A stretch of DNA of 5,685 bases from Chloroflexaceae bacterium (GCA_026417815.1 JAOACN010000513.1:1-5685), one strand, 5' to 3'. Positions 1 through 5,685 are shown, counted from the first letter of the stretch. Numbers and translations are program-made. The notes: a model not told the origin generated them from the letters alone.

Positions 1-466
1 GGGGGCGTCTGGCGGCCCCAGCGCCGCCTGGAGGAGGGTGGGGAAACCAGGTTTCCCCACGCCCCCGCCGCCGGGGCGCCTGGCGGTTCCACCCCTGGTT
101 GGGTAGGGGGAACTCGGGGTTCCCCACGTCCCTGCTGCCAGGGGCGCCTGGCGGCCCCAGCGCCGCCTGGAGGAGGGTGGGGAAACCAGGTTTCCCCACG
201 CCCCTGCCGCCGGGGGCGTCTGGCGGCCCCAGCGCCGCCTGGAGGAGGGTGGGGAAACCAGGTTTCCCCACGCCCCCGCCGCCGGGGCGCCTGGCGGTTC
301 CACCCATGGTTGGGTATGGGAGAACCCGGGGTTCCCCACGCCCCTGCCGCCGGGGGCGTCTGGCGGCCTCATCGCCGTCTGGAGGAGGATGGGGAAACCT
401 GGTTTCCCCACGCCCCTGCCGCCGGGGGCGCCTGGCGGCCCCACCCCTGGTTGGGTATAGGGCTGC
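1..466. repeat. Tandem array of ~71-bp GC-rich units, two alternating types, palindromic cores
   Basis: Anchoring on the motif TGGCGG, units begin at 10, 81, 149, 221, 292, 361 and 433, with spacings of 71, 68, 72, 71, 69 and 72 bases. Two unit types are present in the order A-B-A-A-B-A-B, the last one cut short. Type A carries the palindrome GGGGAAACC-A-GGTTTCCCC, flanked by GT and AC, at 38-60, 177-199 and 249-271; the copy at 390-410 has T at the centre. Type B carries a related but imperfect inverted repeat (GGGAACTCGGGGTTCCCC at 109-126, and another around 319-337). Every unit also has a C-rich/G-rich pair around CGCCCC...GGGGCG. The array starts before the window. It can be read through in some frames, but the proteins are low-complexity Pro/Gly/Arg and are not credible. 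Positions 467-532, between the array and the next gene, hold only a weak GGGAGG/CCTCCC inverted repeat. Confidence 0.9.
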
Positions 467-532
467 CTGATGGTAAAGGTCGGGGGGGAGGCTGCGCCCC
501 GGGAACCCTCCCGCTGCGACGACGCCGGTTTC

Positions 533-814
533 CTACCCCATTGCCTCATCGGCGGCGGCGGCAAGGTGGAAATCCTTCTCCGTCAACCCGCCGGCATCAT
601 GGGTGGTCAACGCCAGCGTCACCCTGTTGTAGCGGATGTCCACATCAGGATGGTGGCCGGCGGCCTCGGCAAGAAAGCCGACCTGAACCACAAAGGCGAT
701 CGCCGCCGGGAAAGTTGGCAGTTTGTAGGTCTTCACGATCTCGTCGCCCCGGCGCGTCCAGCCGCTCAGCGCCGCCAACCGCGCCGTAATCTCCTCCTCA
801 CTGAGCCGGGCCAT
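533..814 (-). CDS. phhB: Pterin-4a-carbinolamine dehydratase (4a-hydroxytetrahydrobiopterin dehydratase)
   Basis: A 93-residue protein, the usual size for this single-domain family. The family dehydrates 4a-hydroxytetrahydropterins (EC 4.2.1.96) to recycle the pterin cofactor after aromatic amino acid hydroxylation; many bacteria carry a copy whose exact substrate is unknown. The signature is complete: E50, then H54-H55-P56, Y62, H72 and D81 at exactly the family spacing (E-x3-HHP-x5-Y-x9-H-x8-D). W19 and the preceding N-terminal helix also fit. The ATG is supported by GGAAGGAG six bases upstream (821-828). The gene has the same orientation as the Feo operon but lies beyond that operon's terminator, so it probably has its own promoter. 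No phenylalanine hydroxylase is visible in the window, so a link to phenylalanine catabolism cannot be claimed. The symbol is by family and could equally be written as a PCD/DCoH homologue. Confidence 0.93.
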   Translation of the reverse strand: MARLSEEEITARLAALSGWTRRGDEIVKTYKLPTFPAAIAFVVQVGFLAEAAGHHPDVDIRYNRVTLALTTHDAGGLTEKDFHLAAAADEAMG

Positions 815-817
815 GCC

Positions 818-910
818 TCACTCCTTCCAGATGCCAGCCACTCGCGCGGCCACGCCGCGCACCACCAGCGTGAACTCGGGGAAATCGGGTTGCTCCGCGC
901 CCCTGCAGGC
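818..910 (-). pseudogene. Coding-like 30-codon fragment directly upstream of the dehydratase gene
   Basis: The minus-strand frame between stops at 911-913 and 818-820 has strongly GC-biased third positions and ends in a protein-like stretch (...FTLVVRGVAARVAGIWKE). It stops five bases before the dehydratase ATG, which is typical of coupled genes. It has no ATG, GTG or TTG start of its own. A one-base shift near 894-897 would join it to an adjacent frame reading ...NLEGFRTVSLQG, giving a longer conceptual product. It could be the tail of a frameshifted or decayed small gene, or chance coding resemblance in GC-rich DNA. I do not recognise the product. Confidence 0.25.
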
Positions 911-960
911 TCACCGTTCTGAACCCTTCCAGGTTCGCTGCGGCCACCCGGTACGTAGAG

Positions 961-966
961 AGTATA
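961..966 (-). promoter_or_regulatory. Possible -10 element for the dehydratase gene
   Basis: The minus strand reads TATACT here, preceded directly by TG. It lies between the Feo operon terminator and the dehydratase gene, where a promoter is expected. No convincing -35 hexamer is found 16-18 bases upstream, so this is a weak call. The leader would be about 140 bases. Confidence 0.3.
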
Positions 967-1009
967 CACGACCTGGCAGAAGACGGCACGGCCCATCGCT
1001 CCGCCGCCT

Positions 1010-1044
1010 AAAAGTCACGGAGGGGCGAACGTTTCGCCCCTCCG
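1010..1044 (-). terminator. Intrinsic terminator of the feo operon
   Basis: A 12-bp perfect stem (1018-1029 with 1033-1044; GGAGGGGCGAA against TTCGCCCCTCC plus a closing C-G pair) encloses a three-base loop. On the minus strand it is followed, after TGA, by CTTTTA at 1015-1010. It begins 27 bases after the FeoC stop codon, which fits the end of the leftward operon and uncouples it from the dehydratase gene. Confidence 0.8.
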
Positions 1045-1070
1045 CGCGTTGCGGTTTTCGCGTCAGGCCG

Positions 1071-1325
1071 CTATTGCATACGCTCGCGCAACGTGATGAC
1101 CCGCGGACCGGCGGGCCGGAAGGCGCATTCCTGAGCCTGGGGACCGCAACCACCGCAACTCCCGCCGCACACCCCTCCGTTACCCGCCTGCAAGCGCCCT
1201 TTGCGCACCCAGAAGGCGATCATATCTTCCAACACGCCCGGATCGATCCCCAGTTGCCGGCTCAATTCATCGAGCGACACCGGGCCGCTGGCCGTTTCCA
1301 GCGCCTGTAAGACCTGGTGTAACAA
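1071..1325 (-). CDS. feoC: FeoC-like winged-helix protein with cysteine cluster
   Basis: An 84-residue protein as called here, close to the roughly 80 residues usual for FeoC. Residues about 1-48 form a small winged-helix domain (a VSLDELSRQLGIDPGVLEDMI helix-turn-helix, then WVRKGRLQ as the wing strand). A loop follows with four cysteines spaced C-x3-C-x2-C-x6-C, which resembles the Fe-S ligand cluster of enterobacterial FeoC. In that group FeoC binds FeoB and protects it from proteolysis; some homologues were proposed to bind DNA. I start it at the TTG at 1325-1323 because GAGGAGG lies six bases upstream and ten bases separate it from the preceding stop. The frame stays open to 1436, but that longer version would begin inside the permease gene and add a Cys/Trp-rich stretch typical of an out-of-frame read. 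It is the last gene of the operon, followed by a terminator. The role is inferred from position and motif. Confidence 0.75.
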   Translation of the reverse strand: MLHQVLQALETASGPVSLDELSRQLGIDPGVLEDMIAFWVRKGRLQAGNGGVCGGSCGGCGPQAQECAFRPAGPRVITLRERMQ

Positions 1326-1335
1326 GCGCGCCTCC

Positions 1336-3062
1336 TCACCCTCCCAGCAACCGCCCACCCTGGAACACCAGCAGGGCCGCCAGCCAGGCCACCGCGAACT
1401 GCCCGACGATGCTGACCCACATCCACCGGCTGCCAAATTCGTGTCGCGCCGCGGCCACGGTGGTCATGCAGGGAGTATAGAGCAGCACAAAGACCAGGAA
1501 GGCCAGGGCGGCCAGGGACCCGTGGCCACCGCTGCTGGCCTCGAAGCCCGCCCGCACCGCAGCGGCCAGACCCTCGGGCGCGGTCTCAGCCTCGGGGGTC
1601 TCCAGGGTGATCCCGATAACCCCCGGCAGCGCCCGCAGCGCGTCGCCCGTGGCGCTGACCAGCCCGCCGGCGATGCCCAGCAGATCCTCGCTGAAGGTTG
1701 CCGGGGCCGTCGCAACTTCCTCCTCAAGATCCGCTACGGCATAGGTCTGCCCCAGGGTGCTGACCACCACCTCTTTGGCCACAAAGCCGGTGAGCAGGGC
1801 GCCGCTCGTCTCCCAGCCGCCGAAGCCCAGCGGCGCGAAGACCGGCGCCGTCGCGCCGGAAACAGCGGCGAAGGCGCTCTGATCCACGGGCGTGTCGGCG
1901 AAGCGTCCCTCCCCCCGGACCGGAAGGGCGAGCAACAACCAGACCACGACACTCGTCGCCAGGATGATCGTCGTGGCCTTGCGCAGAAACGCCGCCGTGC
2001 GCTCCCACATCTGCCGCCAGACGCCCCGTAGCGTCGGCAGGCGGTAGGGCGGCAGTTCCAGCACGAATGGCGCGGGGGGCTGATTGCGGAACAGGGTGCG
2101 CCGGAGCAGCATGCCGATCACGATCGCCACCACGATCCCGGTGAGGTAGAGGCCGAAGATCACCAGTCCGGCATGGGAGGGGAAGAAGATCGCCGCGATC
2201 AGCACATAGACCGGCAGGCGCGCGCTGCAACTCATGAAGGGCACCAGCAAACCGGTGAGGATGCGGTCGCGCCGGCTGTCGAGGGTGCGGGTGGCATAAA
2301 TGGCCGGCACCGAGCAGCCGAAGCCGACGATCATCGGCAGGAAGCTCTTGCCGTGCAGCCCCAGGGCGTGCATCAGCCGGTCCATCACGAAAGCGGCGCG
2401 GGCCATGTAGCCCGAGTCCTCCAGCAAGGCCAGCGCGAAGTAGAGGGCGAGCAGCACGGGCACAAAGACCAGCACCCCGCCCACGCCGGCAATCACGCCG
2501 TCCACGAGCAGCGACTCGAACCAGGCGCCCCCCAGGCCCGCCACGCCCAGCAGCGTGGTGGCCCAGGCGCTCACCGGCCCGCTCAGGGTCGCATCGATCC
2601 AGTCCACGAAGGGGGCGGTCACATCGGTGGTAAGCTTGAAGACCACCCACATCAGCGCCAGGAAGATGGGGATGCCCAGCCAGCGGTGGGTAACCACGCG
2701 GTCAATGCGGTCGGAGAGGGTCAGGGGCGGTGTGGCGGGGCGGGTGAGGGCCTGGCCGGCCAGGGCGTGCACGAAGCGGTAGCGCTGATCAACCAGGGCC
2801 ACGTCGAGATCCTCGCCGTAGTGGGGGGCCAGCCGCTCGCGGCAGGCGGCAAGCGCCGCCGTGACCGTCGGCCCGCCCAGGCCCTCGGCCTCGGCCAGCA
2901 GGTCATCGTCGCCTTCGAGGAGCTGGATGGCCAGCCAGCGAAGCGGGTAACGCTCCGCAAGCGCGGGGATGGCGCCCAGGGCCGTGACCAGGCGCTCCAG
3001 TTCGGTTTCGATGGGCGGCGCATAGCGCAAGGCTGCGCCGGGAGCAGGGAGCGTACCGGCGG

Positions 3063-3066
<4 letters not shown>
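1336..3066 (-). CDS. feoB: Ferrous iron transporter FeoB, separate membrane permease subunit
   Basis: A 576-residue protein corresponding to FeoB without its GTPase domain. Residues about 20-110 match the helical linker/GDI-like region that normally follows the G domain. Hydrophobic segments begin at about 130 and carry the two Gate (nucleoside-recognition-like) modules. Conserved FeoB marks include GFGCSVPA at 248-255, PFMSCSARLP at 276-285 (both with the cysteines proposed to line the iron path), TGFVAKEVVV at 426-435 and YTPCMTTVAA at 530-539. It should form the Fe(II) channel in the cytoplasmic membrane. With the 179-residue GTPase the total is 755 residues, the usual size of a one-piece FeoB. 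Its ATG overlaps the GTPase stop as ATGA (3063-3066). A textbook AAGGAGGT sits six bases upstream, so the permease has its own translation start rather than being an artefact of a frameshift. An insert-like stretch of lower hydrophobicity lies at about 440-515. Confidence 0.95.
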
Positions 3067-3594
<528 letters not shown>

Positions 3595-3602
<8 letters not shown>

Positions 3603-3843
3603 CCCGGAACTCCTCTCCAGTCACCAGAACCATCTGTGCCAGCCCATAGCTGAGGGCCAGGCGCGTATCGCCGACCGCCACCAGCAGCGCGCCGCCACTG
3701 TCGCGCAACACGGTCACCGTAACGCCGGGGGTCAGGCCGAGTTCGGCCAGGCGATGGGCAGCGCGCTGGCCGCCCTGGATCGCCACCAGGCGCACCGTAG
3801 CGCCTTCACCGGCAAGGGGCAGGGGCAAAGAAGGGGTAGGCAT
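3595..3843 (-). CDS. feoA: FeoA family protein (second copy)
   Basis: An 82-residue SH3-like FeoA protein. The family core is clear: a strand-forming start (ATVRLVAIQGG), a helix with HRLAELGLTPG at 31-41, then VTVTVLRDSGGALLVAVGDTRLALS and the final VLV strand. FeoA proteins are small cytosolic partners thought to interact with FeoB and influence its GTPase or assembly. This copy lacks the GDPIEV-type motif and the basic residues of the first copy, so it belongs to a different FeoA subtype, perhaps with a distinct partner surface. Its ATG shares one base with the first copy's stop (TGATG at 3845-3841), with GGAG about eight bases upstream. Its end overlaps the GTPase start by eight bases. 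The N-terminal MPTPSLPLPLAGEG is proline-rich and may be a flexible lead-in. Confidence 0.88.
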
Positions 3844-4082
3844 CAGGCAGGCTCCACCACAACCAGCCGGGCCTCCTCCTTGCGGAGCGAGAGCCGGTAG
3901 CCTTTCACGGTCACCTCGATCGGATCGCCCAGGGGCGCGACTGCGGTCAGGATGATCTGCTCGCCAGGGACCAGGCCCATTGCCAGCAAACGGCGCCGAA
4001 ACTCGCGATCGCCGCCGATCCGGCGCACCACCGCGTTCCGGTTGCGGGCAAGCTGGTCAAGGGTCACTTCGGAGGCGCTCAT
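3843..4082 (-). CDS. feoA: FeoA family protein (first copy)
   Basis: A 79-residue FeoA of the canonical type. It shows the TLDQL lead, a RRIGG loop, the helix RRRLLAMGLVPGEQI, the hallmark APLGDPIEVTVKGYRLSLRKEEA and a terminal LVVVE strand; the SH3-like fold fills the whole protein. It is the first gene of the operon and overlaps the second feoA copy by one base. The start is uncertain. I use the ATG at 4082-4080, which gives the usual family N-terminus, with AGGTG eleven bases upstream. A GTG at 4094-4092 would add four residues but has no real ribosome binding site of its own. A long leader of roughly 310-330 bases precedes it if the proposed promoter near 4417-4446 is right. The role as an activator or partner of FeoB comes from family knowledge. 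Confidence 0.92.
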   Translation of the reverse strand: MSASEVTLDQLARNRNAVVRRIGGDREFRRRLLAMGLVPGEQIILTAVAPLGDPIEVTVKGYRLSLRKEEARLVVVEPA

Positions 4083-4094
4083 AGCACGGTTCAC

Positions 4095-4395
4095 ACCTAT
4101 CTTAACCGTTGGAGGGGAGCAGGGTGGCTACACCTCCCCGCAACCTCGGTTCCACCTGCGGCGGGTGCGCGCCCTGGCGAAACCAGGACCGGTTTGCTGC
4201 CGCGGGCGGAACAGTGGACCGGGGCGGGTGGCGACCTCCGCACCTCCCCCAGACGGGTACGCAAAGGGCCCCACAGCGAAACCTTGTTGTAGTGGCGCAT
4301 CCAGCGCGGGTCTCGTTCCACGAACGGTCAGGGAAGAGGGCTCCCCCTCCCGTTCGAGAACTTGCCGGCTGCACCAGAATGAATGGCACGCAATC
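4095..4395. other. Long feo 5' leader without a credible gene
   Basis: This gene-free stretch separates feoA1 from the proposed feo promoter. Open frames exist on both strands, but none has a ribosome binding site or a recognisable product. One minus-strand stretch (about 4220-4318, reading RWMRHYNKVSLWGPLRTR) looks coding-like but is too short to identify. The region contains an inverted repeat with an AAACC...GGTTT core at about 4180-4196, echoing the left-end repeat cores. It also contains two competing hairpins around 4314-4356. No known riboswitch class is recognised. Confidence 0.5.
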
Positions 4396-4411
4396 TTTGG
4401 GTAAACCTTAA
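4396..4411 (-). promoter_or_regulatory. Putative metal-regulator box, feo side
   Basis: The minus strand reads TTAAGGTTTACCCAAA. It is a partial dyad around GGT-TT-ACC and matches the box at 4551-4566 at 13 of 16 positions. It begins just after the proposed feo -10 element and would cover the start of transcription, a classic repressor site. The outer TTA and inner GG resemble half-sites of the DtxR/IdeR consensus (TTAGG...CCTAA). Confidence 0.55.
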
Positions 4412-4416
4412 CAGCA

Positions 4417-4446
4417 GGTATACCAGAGCCGGGCGCCGTCCAACAA
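4417..4446 (-). promoter_or_regulatory. Proposed feo operon promoter
   Basis: On the minus strand TTGTTG (4446-4441) is followed after 18 bases by TATACC (4422-4417), with an extended TGG directly before it. The match is moderate, but the position upstream of feo and immediately before the regulator box supports it. Transcription would start near 4410. Confidence 0.45.
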
Positions 4447-4505
4447 GTAATGCCGGGGCAACTTCGGGTAAAGAAACCAAAACCCGTCGGCGTGGAGAAA
4501 GGCGC

Positions 4506-4534
4506 TTGACAGAGTGGGAAGGGCGAATTATCCT
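4506..4534 (+). promoter_or_regulatory. Sigma70-type promoter of the DtxR-like regulator
   Basis: A consensus TTGACA (4506-4511) lies 17 bases before TATCCT (4529-4534). Transcription should start near 4541, giving a leader of about 116 bases before the regulator ATG. Confidence 0.7.
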
Positions 4535-4550
4535 GGCCCTGATGGAGAGT

Positions 4551-4566
4551 TTAGGGTCAACCCAAA
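4551..4566 (+). promoter_or_regulatory. Putative metal-regulator box, regulator side
   Basis: The sequence TTAGGGTCAACCCAAA lies about 10-25 bases downstream of the predicted start of transcription. Seven of nine positions pair within the slightly larger dyad at 4550-4567. It is the partner of the box at 4396-4411 in opposite orientation and suggests autoregulation. Confidence 0.55.
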
Positions 4567-4598
4567 ATTAGCAGTTGATGGGTCAGGCCAGGACTCGG

Positions 4599-4643
4599 AG
4601 AGCAACCTTCCAGGTTGCCCTGACCGGCAGGCTGCCCTGACCC
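4599..4643 (+). repeat. Inverted and direct repeats in the regulator leader
   Basis: GCAACCT-TCC-AGGTTGC (4602-4618) is a perfect 7-bp hairpin that extends to 10 bp with one mismatch (4599-4621). TGCCCTGACC occurs twice, at 4616-4625 and 4633-4642. Both copies are complementary to GGTCAGG at 4581-4587, so alternative pairings are possible just before the start codon. Confidence 0.6.
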
Positions 4644-4656
4644 AGGATCACGCCCC

Positions 4657-5385
4657 ATGAGCGAAAGCGTCGAAATGTACCTGGTGATGACGGCGCTGTC
4701 ACGCCGGGCGCCGGACCAGCCGGTGGCGGTGTCGCATCTGGCAAGCCGGCTGGGGGTGACGCAGGTCTCGGCGATCGAGATGTGCCACAAGCTCAGCGAG
4801 CGGGGGCTGCTGCACTATCAGCCCTACAAGGGGGTCACCTTAACCGAGACGGGGGAGGCGCAGGCCCAGGCGATCCTCTCGCGCCGACGGCTGTGGGTGA
4901 TCTTTCTGGTGGAGAACCTGGGCATCGCCCCCGAGGAGGCCGACGATCTGGCCTGTCAACTGGAACACATTACCTCGGAGCGGCTGGTGACGGCCCTGAA
5001 AGCTTTCCTGGAGCGCGGGCCGGCGCCCCGTTCGGGCTGGGAGACGGGGCGCGCGCCCGAGGCGCGCCCGCTCGATGCGTGCGCAGCAGGAACACGGGGC
5101 CAGATTGTCGCCCTTGAGGCGCCTCCGGCCGCCGAGGCATTTCTGCGCGCTCAGGGATTGACGCCAGGCGTCGAGGCGGAGGTGCAGGCAATCGGGGCCG
5201 ATGGCGCGGTGCTCCTGGCGGTCGAGGGCCGCCCGATCGCGCTGGCGCCGGCGCTGGCCGCGGGCATTACCCTGGCTGCCGCGCCCGCCACTTACGCCCG
5301 GCAGGAGGCCTGGGCCCGCTGTAGCGCCTTCTGGGCCTGCCTGCGGGGCGAGGCCCGCGCCTGCGCCCCCGGCGCTCCGGCATAG
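4657..5385 (+). CDS. DtxR/IdeR-family metal-dependent repressor with C-terminal FeoA-like domain
   Basis: A 242-residue regulator. Residues 1-66 form the winged-helix DNA-binding domain (VSHLASRLGVTQVSAIEMCHKLSERGLL, then a Y-x-GVTLTETG wing). Residues about 67-120 form the metal-binding and dimerisation helices. Residues about 146-208 are an SH3-like FeoA domain (FLRAQGLTPGVEAEVQAI...). Of the residues that form the primary iron site in DtxR, all have counterparts: M7 (in VEMYL), C100, E103 and H104 (CQLEH). The Cys rather than Glu suggests iron over manganese specificity. The DtxR ancillary-site residues H79, E83 and H98 align with R77, V81 and D96 and appear lost. The C-terminus adds a tail with C222, C228 and C236. 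The gene is divergent from the Feo operon, with matching dyads at both promoters, so it is most likely the Fe(II)-responsive repressor of feo and of itself. The ribosome binding site is weak (AGGA about nine bases before the ATG). Confidence 0.9.
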   Translation: MSESVEMYLVMTALSRRAPDQPVAVSHLASRLGVTQVSAIEMCHKLSERGLLHYQPYKGVTLTETGEAQAQAILSRRRLWVIFLVENLGIAPEEADDLACQLEHITSERLVTALKAFLERGPAPRSGWETGRAPEARPLDACAAGTRGQIVALEAPPAAEAFLRAQGLTPGVEAEVQAIGADGAVLLAVEGRPIALAPALAAGITLAAAPATYARQEAWARCSAFWACLRGEARACAPGAPA

Positions 5386-5417
5386 GGGTATGGGCAAACC
5401 TGGTTTCCCCATACCCC
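5385..5417. repeat. 33-bp palindrome related to the left-end repeat cores
   Basis: GGGGTATGGG (5385-5394) pairs with CCCATACCCC (5408-5417). Inside are AAACC-T-GGTTT and one C/C mismatch. The core AAACCTGGTTTCCCCA is identical to that of the repeat unit at about 395-410. It begins on the last base of the regulator stop codon, so it would form a strong hairpin at the very 3' end of that message. Confidence 0.8.
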
Positions 5418-5483
5418 GCCAACCGGCGTTGAGGCGCTGGCTATCCCCGCGACGAGGTGAGCAACCCCCCTTTCCCCAAATGG

Positions 5484-5516
5484 TGAACCCCCTCCAGTTT
5501 CTCTGGAGGGGGTTCA
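5484..5516. terminator. Bidirectional terminator-like hairpin between convergent units
   Basis: A perfect 14-bp stem (TGAACCCCCTCCAG with CTGGAGGGGGTTCA) closes a five-base loop. It lies between the plus-strand regulator and the minus-strand tRNA genes, so it can end transcripts from both sides. Neither strand has a long T run after the stem, so efficiency is uncertain. Confidence 0.65.
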
Positions 5517-5549
5517 ACCTGGGGAGGGAGAATGTCGCGTAAACAGTTG

Positions 5550-5626
5550 TGGTGCCAAGGGCCGGATTTGAACCGGCGACCCTCGCATTTTCAGTGCGAT
5601 GCTCTACCAGCTGAGCTACCTTGGCG
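5550..5626 (-). tRNA. tRNA-Phe (GAA)
   Basis: The minus strand folds as a complete cloverleaf. The acceptor is GCCAAGG/CCTTGGC; the D arm is GCTC...GAGC with an AGCTGGTA loop. The anticodon stem is TCGCA/TGCGA around loop CTGAAAA, giving anticodon GAA. The T arm is GCCGG-TTCAAAT-CCGGC, followed by discriminator A and an encoded CCA (5552-5550). The total is 77 bases with CCA because the variable loop reads as six bases (GGGGTC), one more than usual. Confidence 0.96.
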
Positions 5627-5646
5627 TGCCGGCGAACGAAGACCAG

Positions 5647-5685
5647 TGGTGGGCGATGACGGGATCGAACCGCCGACACCCTCGG
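5647..5685 (-). tRNA. Partial tRNA, probably tRNA-Val (3' part, cut by window edge)
   Basis: The minus strand shows the last anticodon-loop base, anticodon-stem strand CGAGG and variable loop GTGTC. These are followed by T arm GGCGG-TTCGATC-CCGTC, acceptor strand ATCGCCC, discriminator A and encoded CCA. The anticodon lies outside the window. The T arm plus acceptor closely resemble bacterial tRNA-Val. It lies 20 bases from tRNA-Phe in the same orientation and is probably co-transcribed with it. Confidence 0.85.

Noticed and set aside
1..466. CRISPR-like periodic array
   Set aside because: Units are contiguous variants of each other with no unique spacers, and the period of ~71 bp with long GC-rich palindromes does not fit a repeat-spacer structure.
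697..706. GCGATCGC octamer (HIP1-like)
   Set aside because: Only a couple of copies in the window (also near 4006), which is not the enrichment seen in cyanobacteria; expected in GC-rich sequence.
99..922. Plus-strand open frames across the repeat array and dehydratase gene
   Set aside because: They encode low-complexity Pro/Gly/Arg protein from the repeats or are antisense to the well-supported dehydratase gene.
4097..4571. Small ORFs in the intergenic region on both strands
   Set aside because: No ribosome binding sites and no family resemblance; composition is typical of non-coding GC-rich DNA, and one would overlap the promoter of the regulator.
4095..4656. Fur box in the feo intergenic region
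   Set aside because: No GATAATGATAATCATTATC-like array of hexamers is visible; the dyads present fit a DtxR-type regulator better.
4840..5679. Long minus-strand open frame over the regulator and tRNA-Phe
   Set aside because: It runs through a tRNA gene and antisense to the DtxR-like gene; the start of the translation is the familiar spurious reading of tRNA genes.

Overview
The window is GC-rich bacterial DNA built around a ferrous-iron uptake (Feo) operon with its own divergently transcribed metal regulator. It also carries a pterin dehydratase gene, two tRNA genes and a repeat block. The translated high-GC3 genes, a FeoB split into GTPase and permease, paired FeoA proteins, a DtxR-like regulator with a FeoA tail and CCA-encoding tRNAs would fit a member of the Chloroflexota (Chloroflexus/Roseiflexus-like). 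That placement is inference from memory of such gene sets and cannot be proven from 5.7 kb.

Layout. Positions 1-466 hold a tandem array of about 71-bp GC-rich units of two alternating types, each with a palindromic core; the array runs off the left edge. A minus-strand gene for pterin-4a-carbinolamine dehydratase follows (533-814). An intergenic stretch with a coding-like fragment and a minus-strand intrinsic terminator (about 1010-1044) separates it from the Feo operon. The operon is read leftwards from about 4410: feoA1 (3843-4082), feoA2 (3595-3843), the FeoB GTPase domain (3063-3602), the FeoB membrane permease (1336-3066) and a FeoC-like winged-helix protein (1071-1325). The genes overlap by 1, 8 and 4 bases or lie 10 bases apart, so they are almost certainly co-transcribed and translationally coupled.

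A DtxR/IdeR-type regulator (4657-5385, plus strand) is divergent from the operon. The shared intergenic region contains a good sigma70-type promoter for the regulator and a weaker one for feo. Just downstream of each lies a near-identical 16-bp partial dyad (TTARGGTYWACCCAAA), one copy on each strand. The simplest model is that the regulator, loaded with ferrous iron, binds both boxes and represses feo and itself. FeoA1/FeoA2 would modulate the split FeoB transporter in the inner membrane, and FeoC would be a small Fe-S-capable accessory protein.

The right end has a 33-bp palindrome related to the left-end repeats that begins on the last base of the regulator stop codon. A 14-bp perfect hairpin follows, placed between convergent transcription units, then tRNA-Phe(GAA) and the 3' part of a probable tRNA-Val, both on the minus strand.
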